Source of the DNA: Bathynomus jamesi
Lineage: Eukaryota; Arthropoda; Malacostraca; Isopoda; Cirolanidae
Direction: 5' to 3'
Length of the DNA: 64,000 nt
Assembly: GCA_023014485.1 (NCBI GenBank)
Contig: JAJOZX010001002.1
Location: 502,001-566,000, forward strand
This document shows, in pieces, positions 35,105 through 47,645 of this stretch (position 1 is its first letter; each line of letters starts with the position of its first letter). Under the pieces are notes generated by a model. The model had not been told where the DNA came from, did not search any database, and saw only the letters and a list, made by a program, of their open reading frames with translations. The position numbers and the translations under genes were made by a program.

Positions 35105-36473
35105 CGGGGCTCCAATACACCTTAGCCCCCCCACCCATGGACTAAACCATTAGAGGTACAGTAAAACTAAACCTACCTTACAAAAGAGAATTTAATCCTG
35201 CATTTAATGAGAAATAATTAAAACTTGGCATTCCCACCATTGGCTTCCAAGACAGCCTGAATTCACTTTGGGTAGCTTGCCAAAAGTGACGTGAATAGAT
35301 CTTGATCATTACGCAAATTTGCTAAAACAGTTTCAATGTGTTGCGTCATTGTATCCTTCGAAAATCGATTTGCTGCAGGTTCTTGAAACAAGAGACATTC
35401 AACCTTGTCCTTTATAACTGATCCAATATGTTCACAGACATTCAGGTCAGGAGAATTTCCTGGCCATTCTTCATTTCCAAAGAAATCGATCTCATAGTTC
35501 CACAACAACTGTTCAGTGGCTAATGCCTTAAAGCAGGGAGCCTTATCATGCAGAAGTGTGACCTGATCGACATCCATAACATTGTTTGGGTTTCTTAGAA
35601 AAGAATGACATGCTGGGATAGAATAATATCATGAAAATACTGTCCATCCCAACTCTGACCATTTGGCTTCAGCACCCACATGAGCTTCTTTGCAGTGAAC
35701 AAAACAAACACACCAACACAGTCTGCACTTTTTAATAATTTGCGATAATGTTCATTGTCATTGATTTCATCGGGTGTTGTGGCCCACACTTGATCATTTT
35801 GGTAGTTAGGCCGATGTGTTACGTAAACAAAAAATTAATCGGAGACAGCTAAATGCATGAAATCATCCACATCCCAATCTTCAAGATAATAGGCAAACCA
35901 CATTCTGTCATCGATGTTGAGTTGAGTTTTTCTTGGCTTTGGAAGTTCATGCCAAGGCTTTAAACCTTGCCTATGACGGTACAGTCGAATGATGTCACCA
36001 CTAACGATCTTTCCTCTCAACACTTCGATATCTCTAGAAAGTTTAGCACAGCTGTTTTTCCGCTTACGCATACTGCTTTCAATGATGTCCTTTGTTTCTT
36101 GAAAGAGTGGCAAATTTGGGCACCCAGATTTGGGTGTATCCATTTCACATTCATCCAAAGTTTTATTCCAATTTCTTTTGATGAAGTCCTCACTTCTTCG
36201 CAACTTTTTGGCAACCCATGAACATGTTATAAAGGTGGCTCCAGCATCACAAGCTCCCCGAAATGTTACTGCTCATATGCGATCTATCACACATTGCCTC
36301 TCCAAATCACCAATTAATTGAGAAGCCATTATATTATCACTTTATCAGCTAGAGTAATTTTAATACCTGCAATAAATAAAGAATTTTATATATTTTTATA
36401 ATCACTAAAAACTATTTCGATATAAGTAAACATGTAAGCTGCAAATGGGGGGCTAAGGTTTTTTGGAACCCCT
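35105..36473 (-). mobile_element. Tc1/mariner-type element, near full length (1.37 kb)
   Basis: TIRs are CGGGGCTCCAATACACCTTA and, from the right, AGGGGTTCCAAAAAACCTTA. TA flanks both sides (35103-35104, 36474-36475). It carries one transposase on the minus strand and sits 18 bp inside the left TIR of a hAT MITE. Confidence 0.88.
35263..36329 (-). pseudogene. Tc1-like transposase, lightly damaged
   Basis: The ATG at 36329 opens the frame; a TGA interrupts it after about 18 codons, then reading continues to about 35835 (KLRRSEDFIKRNW, RGKIVSGDIIRLYR, FAYYLEDWDVDDFM). A shift leads to 35789-35595 (KLMWVLKPNGQSWDGQYF) and another to 35577-35263 (LLHDKAPCFKA, then WPGNSPDLNVCEH with the last acidic pair of a DD34E type). 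Length and order fit a Tc1-like transposase of about 350 residues. At least three lesions make it inactive. Confidence 0.8.
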
Positions 36474-37647
36474 TACTCTTGTATTTGTATTTGAAGGTAT
36501 TTTAAATACCTTTGGGAAGTATTTGTATTTGAAATATTTTGAAAAGTATTTAAAATTTCCAAATACTTTTGAAATACTTTAAAAATACTTTAAAAATACT
36601 TTTGCAAATAGTTATACAAATTCCTATAACATTTTGTCCTAGCTTTCATTGTTGAACATTTAAAAATAAAAATATTGATAGGTATTATAGCTTTTTAGGT
36701 TATATTGGCAATATATTATACAGTTCATAATTGTGTGTTGGACTGTTGGTTACCCTGGAACAGAGTTTACATTTAGGTTGCTTTGTGAAATTTAGTCAGT
36801 TCTTACTTGAACAGTGACTGGTATTTGTATTTGTAAAAGTATTTGTATTTCGCAAAATTTGAAGTATTTGTATTTAAATACTTTTAAATGTATTTGACCC
36901 CATTCCTGAACCCAGGGCTACTTATAACAGTAGGCCTATGGGGGTTTTTGGTTTCAATTAAAGTCATTTCAGTTAACCCAAGAAAGCCCATAGCTAAAGT
37001 ACACAGAATAATTTGATAACATTTTAGTATGATATTAATGATACAATTCTAAGACAATTTCATTTGGAACACTTTTCTACCCAACATCTAGTTTTTACAA
37101 AAAAAAAAGCGTGTCACCTACAGGTGACATTGGGCAGTAAAACACCAAATATGGCTCAAAATTGTTTATTTTCCAAAATCAACATCTTTGCTAAATTTGA
37201 ACATTTCAAAGTAACAAAACTCTTGTATAGTGCTAATGCTCTCAAAAATGTAGTGTATTATGAGGACTGATATGCCTCTAAGTACTGTAAAAGCATATTA
37301 TATATTTTACAGGCTAAGTGTATATTATGATTCTGGCTGCTTTTATGATAAGAGTGTCTTGGTAATGAAGAATAAGCAAACATATAAATTTTAGGGGTGC
37401 ACTGGATATGAATTTTTCATATCCAGCCGGATACCAGATATGCTGGATATGGCCATATCTATCCAGCTGGATATATATTATTAGGTACTGTATTATTTTT
37501 ACACTCATATTGATATGTTTTGTTTTGCATTGGGGGCAAGCACCCCCACAAATATAAGATAAATAATAATTTAAGTAGTTATATTCAAATGTTTAATTGT
37601 GTTCTCTTTCAGGTTCTTGTGTTGTATTAAACTATTAAGTATTAATC

Positions 37648-39690
37648 ATGACAAGTTTTGTGTGGTCATTGTATACAATAAATGATCCTAGCAATATCAC
37701 TGCAAAGTGTAATATTTGCCAAAAGATTATCAAACGTGGGACAGAGAAAGGTGGCCAAAAGTCTTTTAGCACAACACCTCTTCATAATCATTTGAAGATT
37801 AATCACCTAAAAGAGTATGCTGAAGCCAAAAATGAAAATGACAAAAAAAGAATAGCTGTGACTGAATCAAAGGAAATAGGCATAGATAGAATATAATGAT
37901 TATCATTACTACCAAATAATGCCGCGAATGAATTTTTACAAACAGGGAGCAGTGAGAAGTGTTCATGTGTGTTTTATCATATGAACCAAAGCTTATCATT
38001 TCACTGTCACATTTCATTTGTCACTTATAAGGTACAGTACTATTTATAAATGTTATTTTTCAATTTTTTTTAAAACATTGTTATTAATAATTTTTTGGAC
38101 AGGCTTTCTAAAATGCTTTCATTTATTTCAATCTCTCTCTGTTATACTTTTGTTAATAGTAAACCAATGAATACACATAAATAACCAACAGGACTCCTTT
38201 TTTATGAAATAAAGGTCTATTATTATTGTCACTAAATCATTAATTTTACCTCTTGTGAATTACTAGTTATAAATAACATGTAATTCCTAAAGCTGTCCCA
38301 TTTAAAACAATTTAGAAGAGTTATTGGTTGCCTAAATAGACATTTCTAAGAATGCTTTCAAGTATTTTGTTCTCTTTCTCTATAAAAATTTTATAAAATA
38401 CAATAATAATAATAAAAATAATAACAACAATCTGCTCAAAATTCCCACAGGCACGCGAGAGAATTTTTCAGATAATCACCACCAATTTGGGCACACGCTC
38501 TCAAAAAGGTTCGCCGCCCCTGGGTTAGACCATCAACTTCTACTGGTAGTACTCTGAAAGAAAAGAAAATGGACCAAATGAGTAAGCAGATCTCAATAGA
38601 GGAAAGCTTTTCATCGAAAAATATATGGGACATCAATGACTCCAGGTCTGTGATGATTCACCGTAAAATTGGCATAATGATGGCTTTGGACAACCAGCCA
38701 TTTACTTTAGTTGAAGATGATGGTTTTATTGATCTAATGGCCTACCTCCAACCCAGATATCTCTTACCAAGCAGAAGGTACTTCTCTGATACTATAATTC
38801 CTTGTCTTTATAATGAGTTCAAGTCTAAAATTGCTCAGAAGCTGGAAGAAGTAAAGCATGTCAGCTTTTCTTCAGATATATAGACATGCACAACCTCTCA
38901 AGAAAGTTTTATATCATTATTGGGTCACTGGATAGGTAAAGATTTTGAAAGATACGATGCTGTGCTACATGCCTCTCATTTCTCAGGGTCGCATACTGGC
39001 AAGAATATATCTGAAAAGTTTCGCTCTATGTGGGCTAGTTGGGATCTTGATGCAAATAAGAGGAATTTATTGGTGAGGGATGGAGCTAGTAATATGGCTC
39101 TTGGTAGTGACCTGGCTGAAATACCTTCAATACACTGCAGCATTCATTTACTCCAACTGGTTATTAGTGACTCAATTATGGTTCAGAGGAGTGTAATTGA
39201 TATCCTTGCAAAAAGTCACCGCCTTGCAACTCTAATCATTCTCATTTGGCCTGTAACAATTTCAAACACATTCAAGTGCAGCAAAATCTTGAGCCTCTCC
39301 TATTGGTTCAAGATGTCCCAACACATTGGAACAGTGCATATTTGATGCTAGAAAGATTATATAAATTAAAAATTCCAGTGCAACTGTATTTGGCTGATCG
39401 TAGTGAATTACCTACCATCACATCCTTTGAGTGGACACTGATACAAAATAATCTTAAAATATTAAAACCATTCTTCCAACTAACTCAGGAAATGAGTTTG
39501 GAAAAATCAACTTTGTCTTCCATAATCCCAAGCATTTGTATTTTACAAAGATTTCTTTCAAAGATTGGCCATGATGACCAAGGTGTTCAAATGACAAAGA
39601 GAGAACTCCTGACTTCTCTTTGAGCGTGTTTCTTGTCAGAGAGTAATGATGGGAAGTCTTTGAACATAATGAAAAACAGGGCTTATGTGA
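37648..39690 (+). pseudogene. BED-hAT transposase, N-terminal and core
   Basis: 37648-37896 is a BED finger: W, then KCNICQK, then PLHNHLKINH. A gap of about 600 bp without coding (37897-38500) may be an intron or insertion. 38569-39345 gives QPFTLVEDDGF, then SFSSDI (first Asp), LVRDGASNMA (second) and HCSIHLLQLV. A shift near 39245 leads to 39246-39623 with VPTHWNSAYLMLERL, the RW-type block. It ends just before the T3 insertion at 39700. Confidence 0.8.
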
Positions 39691-39965
39691 CTGTGACTGT
39701 AGGCCTGTTCAAAAATCAACTTTTTCTTATTTTCATAGGTTTCTGTACATTTTCCCATGCTTTTTGACCTGTAAAAGCCGAAAATCACAACTATTTTGAC
39801 CTAGGATGTTGGGAAGCATTGCCGCATGAAGCTTTAAATTTTCTGCCTTGAAATCGGCCAAAGCGGCAATTCTGGGGTCCCTTGAATTATGTTTTGCACT
39901 TTAACTTTTGATCTAAACAAGATAGAGCAACAAATTAGGTATCAAATGAAAGAGCATAAAAAATT

Positions 39966-39966
39966 A

Positions 39967-40007
<41 letters not shown>

Positions 40008-40044
40008 TAATAATAAATAATAATTAATAATAATAATAATTATC
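39966..40044. repeat. (AAT)n microsatellite
   Basis: Interrupted AAT repeats just inside the left TIR of T3. Confidence 0.95.
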
Positions 40045-40114
40045 TATCATTTTTCAGGAAACAACAGAAACTCAATCAGAATCTAGAAAACCATCTACAA
40101 GTTACAACTTCACA

Positions 40115-42598
40115 ATGGCATTAAGCAAGGAGCTGAGGGAGCTCCGTGGGCGCACAGTTGATATCTCAGAACCTCCACGTACTGTCCACAGGCAGGTGTC
40201 AACTGGGCCATCTACCAGATCTCTCACTGAAACTTTCCTGGTTGGATACCCTTCAGCTTTTATCAGTGGTTCCCAGCTTCCCACCAACAGACAGGCGTTC
40301 CAGTATTTCCTTAATCTTCAGAATTTACCGGAAAATGCAGGGAGGCCCATGGTTCAAGACCTTGCATATGAAACAGTTGAATCTATCATCCCATTCTGGC
40401 AGATGGCTAGGATCAAGACAATGACCAAGTACAACGCAATGAAGCTCTTCATGAAACTACATGAGAAACATTGTGCTCTGGTGAAAAGCAAAGGAAGAGC
40501 AAGTAACCCTGGAGGAAAAAGAGGAGCATTTGTGCTGGAATTAGACAGCCTGTTCGATATAGGAGCTCCAGATGCAATCCAGGAAATACAGAACAACAGA
40601 CTGTTATCCAGAGAGAAGAAAGATGAGGATATCAGGTTCTACGAAGACCAAAAGACTGAGAGGAAAGGTCATATGTCTGGTCATGACAAGATTTTTGAGA
40701 CAAGATCCCTGCAGCAAGCAGCGAGGAATGAAAGACTGCAGCATAGACAAGAACAAGGTAAAACTAATTACTTTGAACGTTACAAAAAGTTTCAAGTTTT
40801 ACTCCATTGCGATATTTAGCATGTACTTAACAATTACTGTCTTAACATGTTGTACTATTTTACAGCTGCAGCAGAACAAGAGGCAGTTGTTCATGTGGAT
40901 GACATTATCTGGGGTGACTCAACTGACAATGACGCTAACAACAGAGGACATGGATTACCATCAGCCTCATCCTGGATGTTCTCACCATCAAGACACTGTG
41001 ACTAGTGTGACTTTGATGTTTCCAAGGAAGGTCATGGAATGTGATGTCATCTGCAATACAGCTGATCGTCTTGGTTTATCAGACAATCAAGTTACTGCCA
41101 TGGTTTCTGCCACCTTGAAAGCTGGAGGGGCTGATCTGGATAACTTCGTCATCTCAACCTCAACAACACGTCGCAACAGAATGCTGTCCAGGTATAATAT
41201 CAGCCAGAGTCACATGTCCAAATTTTGTGAAAACCCCCCGACAGTACGCTGCCTTACACTGGGATGGAAAGTTGCTCAAAGATGTCTTGGGCAGTGAACC
41301 TGGAAGTACCTCAGAGACTTTAGCTGTGCTAGTGTCTGGTCCACCTTCATACACTGAAGGAAAGTTGTTGGGAGTACCTGTCATCGACAATTCTTCTGGC
41401 ACAGCTCAGGCTGAGGCTTCAATGGATTTACTGGAGACATGGGAACTTACGGATAATGTTACTGCCCTTGTTTTTGACACTACATCCAGTAACAGTGGAG
41501 TTCACAGAGGAGCTGCCAAACTGCTAGAGAAAATGCTGAACAAAAAGGTGTTTTATCTGGCCTGTCAACATCACATCCTGGAAATCCTAGTAGGAGCAGT
41601 TTGGGAGAAGCTGTTTGGGAAGGTGAAGGGGCCAGATAATCCCTGGTTTGAGCATCTGAAGGATGTTTGGACAGACTTGTCCAAGGAAAACCCAAAGATG
41701 CTGGCTATCAACAGCAAATGGCTGAAGGAAAAGAAGAACAGTGAAGAAATACTCCAAGACATTCTAACAGCAGAAAGGCTTCCAAGAGCCAACTACAGGG
41801 AAATGGCTGAACTGACAGTCATTGTTCTTGGAGGAACGCCTCCTCGAGGTATTCACTGGAGTCAACCAGGCGCCATTCATCAGGCCAGATGGATGGCCAG
41901 AAACCTGTACTCCATGAAAATGCTGATGTTTGCAGATCAACTTGAGTACGACGAAGACACTGTATCAAAGCTGGAAAGACTCAACACCTTCCTTGCGCTG
42001 TTCTACACTCCTGTATGGATGATGTCAATGTCTGCTGCAGATGCTCCCGTGAATGATCTAAGTCTAATCCAGGACATGTTGAAGTACAAGAAAACTGACC
42101 CAGAGCTTGCTGATGCAGTATTTAATAAGATGGAAAACCACAAATGGTACGTGACGCAGGAAGTCGTGCCATTTGCCCTGTTCAGCAGTAGATTGAGTGA
42201 CACATTGAAGCACGACATTGCTGCCCAGTTACATGCCACTGAGAAGCCAGACAGCTTCAGAACAGGAAAGCCTCTATTCCAGAGTCACAGCTAAGACCAC
42301 CCTGGTTGATCTCATTGGCCCAGAATCACATTTCCTGCTGGACACACTGAACATTGGATCCGAGTGGCTTCTGGAACCTGTCACGTCTTGGCCACAGAAT
42401 GAGGACTACAGAAAAGCGTTGGACTATGTTAAGAATCTGAAAGTGGTGAATGACATTGCTGAACGTGGTGTCAAGATGATGAGTGACTTTGCAAATGTCA
42501 TAACAACAGATGCCAAGCAAAGGGACTATCTCCTTCAAGCTGTGGAGTTCAACAGACGCCGCTTTGACAGCTTCAAGAAACAAACTCTCAACAACTGA
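40115..42598 (+). pseudogene. T3 transposase, two exons, lightly damaged
   Basis: ATG at 40115. Exon 1 ends at 40757 and exon 2 starts at 40866; the join keeps the frame. The N-terminal module has LPTNRQAFQYF, a W-x-MARIKT block and SLFDIG. After a shift near 41230 the frame 41227-42294 holds ALHWDGKLL (first acidic site), VFDTTSSNSG (second), ACQHHILEILV (C-x2-H) and QARWMARNLY (RW block). A last shift near 42290 leads to VVNDIAERGVKMMSDF (ending at 42598). These five landmarks have the same order as in hAT transposases. Two frame changes separate it from an intact gene. Confidence 0.8.
40758..40865 (+). other. intron in T3 transposase gene
   Basis: 108 bp, GTAAAAC donor and TTTTACAG acceptor. 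Skipping it joins two glutamine/alanine-rich stretches in one frame. A spliced transposase supports a eukaryotic DNA transposon. Confidence 0.7.
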
Positions 42599-43094
42599 CT
42601 GTGTAAATGTCATTATGAAATTAATCATCATGTAATGCTTTCACTTCTTGATCGATTAGACTTGTGACAAAATGTTAATCTCAAATTTGTGTCATGAATA
42701 AGGCGCCTTGTCTGCCTTGAGTGTGAGAAAATGAATTTTGTGATATTTCTGAAATCTTTGTATGTACCAATGTGCCATTTCTTGTTCCAAGACTATCATA
42801 ATTGTATAAGTTAGAAAGAGGATTAAAAACACTTTAATTTGGTGCCTATTTTGTTGCTCTATCTTGTTTAGATAAAAAGTTATAGTGCAAAACATGATTC
42901 AAGGGACCCCGGAACTGGTGCTTTTGGCCGATTTCAAGGCAGAAAACTTAAAGCTCCATGCGGCAATGCTTCCCAACAACCTAGGTCAAAATGGTTGTGA
43001 TTTTCGGCCTTTTCAGGTCAAAAAGCATGGGAAAAAGTACAGAAACCTATGAAAATAAGAAAAAGTTGATTTTTGAACAGGGCTACTGTGACTG

Positions 43095-43620
43095 CAATAG
43101 ATCCGTGGTATAAGTTATCTTTCTTTCAACAAGATCAAAAAGAGCAGGCTAAATCCTGGCTGATTGAAGAAGTCATAGGTATTGAAAATGATGAAGGTGA
43201 TAATGATTCTAATGAAAATGAAAGTGAAGGTAATGAAAGAGGAAAGGCGAAGAGGACATTCTTGAAGCGTGTTTTATGGAGATCACAAAAGGAGAGCAAT
43301 CTGGGAAACTAAGTTACAAGAGAAGAAAGGTTGCAAAAAAGACTGCTCCCATTCTACTGATTGCAGGGGAGTTAGACTGATATGCATCTGAACCTCTTGT
43401 AGATAGGAAATGCTATCCAGTTCAAATTTGGAAGCAGGAGGACTGATTTCCTCTCCTTAAAACTATTGTTTCAAAGCTTCTCTGCACACCCGCATCCTCT
43501 GTATTTTCAGAGAGAATGTTTTCTGAATATGGAAATATCTATGAAGCAAGCAATCCCGAATATTGCCTAAAAGAGGAGAAATGCTCTTGTTTCTGCACCA
43601 CAATGGAAAAAGTTCTAAAT
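43095..43620 (+). pseudogene. BED-hAT transposase, C-terminal part
   Basis: It begins with AIDPWYKLSFF, the strand-forming block that precedes the dimerization region of hAT enzymes. An acidic linker (43190-43250) follows, then in other frames ASSVFSERMFSEYG (the E-x2-F-S block) and an NxNxxxLFLHHN-like end near 43610. Three frame changes are visible. Confidence 0.75.
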
Positions 43621-44213
43621 CACTGTTGTTGTTTTTTTTTTATCCTGAAGACCTCCAGGCTGAATGGCAGCATCTGACCTACACAATACTGCCCTCCATT
43701 CATTGATTTCATTCCAGGCATTTTAGATTGTATTCAATGTATTGTTTTACATTTGTCAAGCTTGTAATGTTTTGTATTGTTTTGAAAATAAAGGAAAAAA
43801 AAAAGGAGAAAAAAGGATGGAAAGCAAGTGCAGGGGTCTAGCAATATTTTACTCTTTTTAAAAAATTTAACACCTAGACATTTTTATAAAAAGCTCTGAT
43901 TATACTAATAGAACTGTAATCGTTAGGGATAGACAGATGTTTTATTTATTCTTGTCATCAGTATTGTGTTGATTTAATATAAAAAGTGTTGCTGGACTGG
44001 TTTTGGGCTGGGCCCTGGAGGGCTTTCCATTTTTTTTGTATATAAAATATTATTTGTGATGTGTTATTATCATATTATAGCAGATTTTCACACAGGTGTT
44101 AATTTTCTAATGTCTTGGCCTATATCCGGCTGGATATGACCCATATCCTGCCAGATACCAGATAGTGGATATTTCGCAATATCCAGCTAGATATCATATC
44201 CAGTGCACCCCTA

Positions 44214-44667
44214 CTTCTAGTGGTAAATTTTAACAAGTGTACATTACAGGCTTTGTAAATCAAAACTATGTTTTTCTGATGGTTTTTGATGCAGTTTGAA
44301 CAAAGGTTAATTTCGTTTAAACAACATCAAAAACAATTGAAAAAAGCAGTTTTAATATATAACCTAACATAAAATTCCAAAATTCCTCAAAAGCCTATAA
44401 TGTACTCTTGTAAAAAAATACTGTTCTGTTTGTCTGACTAGAGTATTTATGTGTGGTCCTCATTCTCTGTCATGCTGGTGCACCACCCATGGCAGAATTG
44501 GCACAGGCCCCAATATGGTAACATGGTGAGCTAGCACCAAGGTCCCTGACCTAGAAACTACTGACTAATGATATCCTATTGGCTTGTGATCGAAACGACC
44601 AGTTACCATAGCCTACTAGTAACTAGACCAGCACTCTAATATGAGGGTCTAACTTTTCAAATTGGCT
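44214..44667. other. no gene recognised
   Basis: About 450 bp of AT-rich sequence between the BED-hAT and the Merlin-like element, without motifs I can name. Confidence 0.5.
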
Positions 44668-45265
44668 TCGATCATTATGTAGAAAATGACATGGCCTGAA
44701 GTTGAATTCAAAAATATATTTTTCTAGTATATTTTGGTGTGCTCTGTTCAAATATAACCTTCATTTCCTGTGCAAATGAAAAGAAATATGATTTTTTGTA
44801 CATTAAAATACTATAAATATATATATACTGTATTTAGTATATTTGTAGTCAGTGGTGGTATGACATCATGTTACTCTATGATCTAATTAGTTTGTTGGTT
44901 TCTGTTCTGGCTATTTTTTTTTCTAATTGGATTCAGTTTGGTGGTGTTTGTGATAGAATTATGACATGCCATTCGTGTGGTTTCAACTTTGAGAACTTGA
45001 TTCATCATGTGTCCTAGATGATAATACAAAAAGATCAGAAGATATTTACGTAATTTTTTACTATCAGTCCAGCCTCTGGAAACTGAAAATAAAGTTTACC
45101 ATAACTCTTTACATCTTTTTAAACAACTTTTATTAAGTATAATATGAAGGCAAATACCGATTAAAACTATAAAATTAATGTTAAGAATTTTTTTTTTTTT
45201 TTTTTGAGTGATAAAATGGCTGATCCCACAAAGGTTAGGAAGGTACCGCTAACAAAATTGGGGGG

Positions 45266-46349
45266 GTTAAGAACATAAGAAATTTTTATAGTGGGCACAC
45301 TAGGGGCCACTTCGGCCCATCGAGGTGGGTCCACTATGTAAAAACTGCCTGTACATTGGCAATAACCAATTTTTACAAAACTAATTAAGTATTAATTTAA
45401 AACTAATTAATTATCAATTTAAAACTAAAGATAGAATCTCTGGATCCAGAGGATCAAAGTCATAATAGGCTACTATCCACAAATATGTTACACACTATAT
45501 CTATTTATAACTGACATGCAAATATATCAGATCCAAAGAATCCAGTCAATTTCATTATGGTACCCATCAATACCAGTACCATGCCAACCAAAAATAAGTC
45601 ACGGTCCATATCAATTGCGGACCAAGTCACAATTTACATCCATATACATTACAATATATATACTTAAGAGGAAAAGTGTAGGTGTGGCTGTAAAGACTGT
45701 ACAGTAATGTAGAAATGTGTGTGCACCCATTTTGGGTCTCCCATTTAAAGGTGTTTGTGGGGCAAGTGAAGATCATGAGTTTTTCAATACCTCACAGTAC
45801 TATGGGGGGCACCGCTCAGCAGAGGAATCTCTTTAAATAGGGTGTGTAAGGACAGAGTATATCCCCTAACCCAAGATCCTGCCTCCCTATATCCCACAAC
45901 ACCTGTGTTGAGCTGTGGGATCTATCACCCAAATGTACATAATATATATGAAATAAACTAGTACCATTCATGCAATAAAAATGGGCTTAAACACCATCAC
46001 CAGATGTCCCTTGCAGACATCAAACTATCCAACCTTCTTTTGAAAGAATCAAGCGTATCTGAAGTCACTACTTCTTCTGTCAGACTGTTCCAAAACTTAA
46101 TTACTCTGTTTAAAAATTATGTTTTCTTAAATTTGTTCTACATCTTAGCTTAAATAATTTCATACTATGACCTCTAGTCTGATTATTGTGATCTTTAATG
46201 AAAAGAGACTCAAAATCTATCTTATCCAACCCTTTTATCATTTTATACACCTCTATCATATCACCCCTTAACCTCCTCCTTTTTAATGAGAACATGTTTA
46301 GATACGCCAATCTTTCCTTATATGTCAATTGTCTTAGACCTGAACTCAT
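45266..46349 (-). mobile_element. CR1-like LINE 3' end
   Basis: Minus-strand coding at 46349-46110 gives LRQLTYKERLAYLNMFSL, then RRLRGDMIEVYKMIKG, typical of the C-terminus of CR1/RTE-type LINE proteins; a shift leads to FWNSLTEEVVTSDTLDSFK ending near 46000. The downstream 3' UTR reaches about 45266. It is heavily 5'-truncated, as is usual for LINE insertions. Confidence 0.75.
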
Positions 46350-46365
46350 AAGATTTTAGTATCAC

Positions 46366-46660
46366 AATGGCGTCAGTTTGCGATGGTTGTAATTATTCAC
46401 GTATTTAACTTCATGCAAATTTTTTGATGATGAAGAGGCTGCATTTAATTTTTATGTAGAACACGGTGTATTACCAAAAGAATTTATTTGCCCTAAGAAA
46501 AACAAGGAAGGTATTGTTTGTGGTAATAAGTGTGTGTTCAATAAAAACAAAAAAGCATTTTGTTGGATATCTAGCAAGATACATATTCTGCTTGAAATAT
46601 CAAGAACCCAAACAAAGGCTACACGCTTTTCATGTTGCAGCGGCTCAGCTCTACAAAACA
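46366..46660 (+). pseudogene. Merlin/IS1595-like zinc-ribbon remnant
   Basis: One frame gives FFDDEEAAFNFYVEHGVLPK followed by a CP and, later, CG-N-KC pair. This resembles the N-terminal zinc ribbon of IS1595/Merlin transposases (acidic D-E-x-A, HG-x-LP, CP-x-C). A related reading near 62975-63095 (LDVFINYGVILSSLTCPKCD) supports it. No catalytic DDE region follows in either copy. The assignment is by motif only. Confidence 0.5.
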
Positions 46661-46710
46661 CATTAAAAAAGAAATATATATATATATACAGGTAAGAGTA
46701 GTACCTAAAA

Positions 46711-46734
46711 TTAGGTTAGGTTAGGTTAGGTTAG
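46711..46734 (+). repeat. (TTAGG)n, about 5 units
   Basis: Five perfect TTAGG units, the arthropod telomeric word, beside (TA)n. It is too short to be a telomere and sits inside the Merlin-like element. Confidence 0.9.
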
Positions 46735-47110
46735 TATAGTTTTACAGTATATATAATATATATAATGTTTGTTTACTATATATAAATATGTATATATACC
46801 TTTTAGGTCACTCATATTGGCTATTTCTATAATTTCCATAATTTATATATCAATAGATTCATTTTTACATCACGACTGTGCCTTAGATAGTCTCTATTGA
46901 AGGAATTACCCGCATTTTAAGGTATTTTTTCACACTTATACCCCAAAACAAACTTTGTGTCCTAACTTAGTTTTGGGCCAGTTCCCTCACTTGAGACTAT
47001 CCAAATCACATTCCTGGTGTAATAACGAATCCATTGATCTACAAATTATGGGAATTGAAAAGACCGGAGGGATAGTAAAAAATTACCAATATTTAAGTGA
47101 AATAACCAAT

Positions 47111-47247
47111 ATAACCTATTAGGTCAATTGAATGCCCAGTTAGGTCAATTGAATGCCCGGTTAGGTCAATTGAATGCCCGGTTAGGTCAATTGAATGCCC
47201 GGTTGTCAATTGAATGCCCGGTTGTCAATTGAATGCCCGGTTAGGTC
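47111..47247 (+). repeat. 21-bp tandem array, about 7 units
   Basis: Units read TTAGGTCAATTGAATGCCCG with G at the end; two units have lost four bases (TTGTCAATTG). Decayed forms are at 2840-2915 (complement) and 63115-63180. The array belongs to the Merlin-like family. Confidence 0.9.
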
Positions 47248-47435
47248 AACTGTACACCCTTGATGATTGGTTATGATATTTTCGTTAGTTTAAACGAAAA
47301 TGACGAGAGTAAACTTTTCTGGTTAATTCTGGTGTTTTGCACGTTTCCTGTAGTAATGCGTTGTTTATGAAATCTCCTAACATGAACATGTTAGGTTATG
47401 CTTTATTGTATAAACTGTAGACAAAAACACATTTT

Positions 47436-47595
47436 TCAAGTGTATTTTGGTGTGCTTTGTTTGAATATGACCATTTCTTGCGCAAATGAACAGAAATAGT
47501 TGTCATTGCATGGCCCAACCACGTATTTCTGTTCATTTGCACAAGAAATGAAGGTCATATTTGAACAGAGCACACCAAAATACAATAGAAAAATA
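47436..47595. repeat. fold-back hairpin of Merlin-like family
   Basis: The arms contain TTTTGGTGTGCTTTGTTTGA and its partner TTTGAACAGAGCACACC. The loop again contains CATTGCATGGCCCAA. Homologous to 2500-2653. Confidence 0.8.
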
Positions 47596-47645
47596 TATTT
47601 TTTAATTCAACTTCAGGCTATGTCATTTTCTGGATAATGACCTTG

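Larger units (their letters stand above)
35087..36908. mobile_element. hAT-type MITE split by Tc1-like element
   Basis: TIRs are CAGGGATGGGGTCAAATAC and, from the right, CAGGAATGGGGTCAAATAC. A perfect 8-bp TSD AACCCAGG is at 35079-35086 and 36909-36916. After removing the Tc1-like element about 450 bp remain, dominated by the word GTATTTGTATTTG (36480-36890). It has no coding capacity. Confidence 0.92.
39700..43085 (+). mobile_element. element T3 (TAGGG family), 3.39 kb
   Basis: TIR arms of about 255 bp (39700-39955 and 42828-43085) begin TAGGCCTGTTC and, from the right, TAGCCCTGTTC. A perfect 9-bp TSD CTGTGACTG is at 39691-39699 and 43086-43094. Removing the element with one TSD copy keeps the host hAT reading frame (an AIDPWYK block follows directly), which confirms the borders and the 9-bp length. 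Confidence 0.9.
37392..44213 (+). mobile_element. BED-finger hAT, split by T3
   Basis: TIRs are TAGGGGTGCACTGGATATGA and, from the right, TAGGGGTGCACTGGATATGA with small changes further in. Both subterminal parts are full of CCAGCTGGATAT-like words. No 8-bp TSD is visible. The transposase parts lie at 37648-39690 and 43095-43620; T3 (39700-43085) is inserted between them with its 9-bp TSD. Confidence 0.8.
44668..47645 (+). mobile_element. Merlin-like fold-back element (copy 2)
   Basis: The left end TTATGTAGAAAATGACATGG and the right end (complement of TTATCCAGAAAATGACATAG) match over about 45 bp. Between them lie a block shared with 2935-3060 and 62850-62980, a CR1-like LINE insertion (about 45266-46349), a zinc-ribbon-like reading (46366-46660), a 21-bp tandem array and a hairpin. 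Without the LINE it is about 1.9 kb. No TSD was found. Confidence 0.55.

Noticed and set aside
37897..38530. A separate MITE inside the BED-hAT ending with GCCGCCCCTGG
   Set aside because: The right-hand word resembles a hAT MITE end, but no matching left end or TSD was found.
47111..47247. CRISPR-like array
   Set aside because: The 21-bp units are directly contiguous without spacers, in a eukaryotic transposon.
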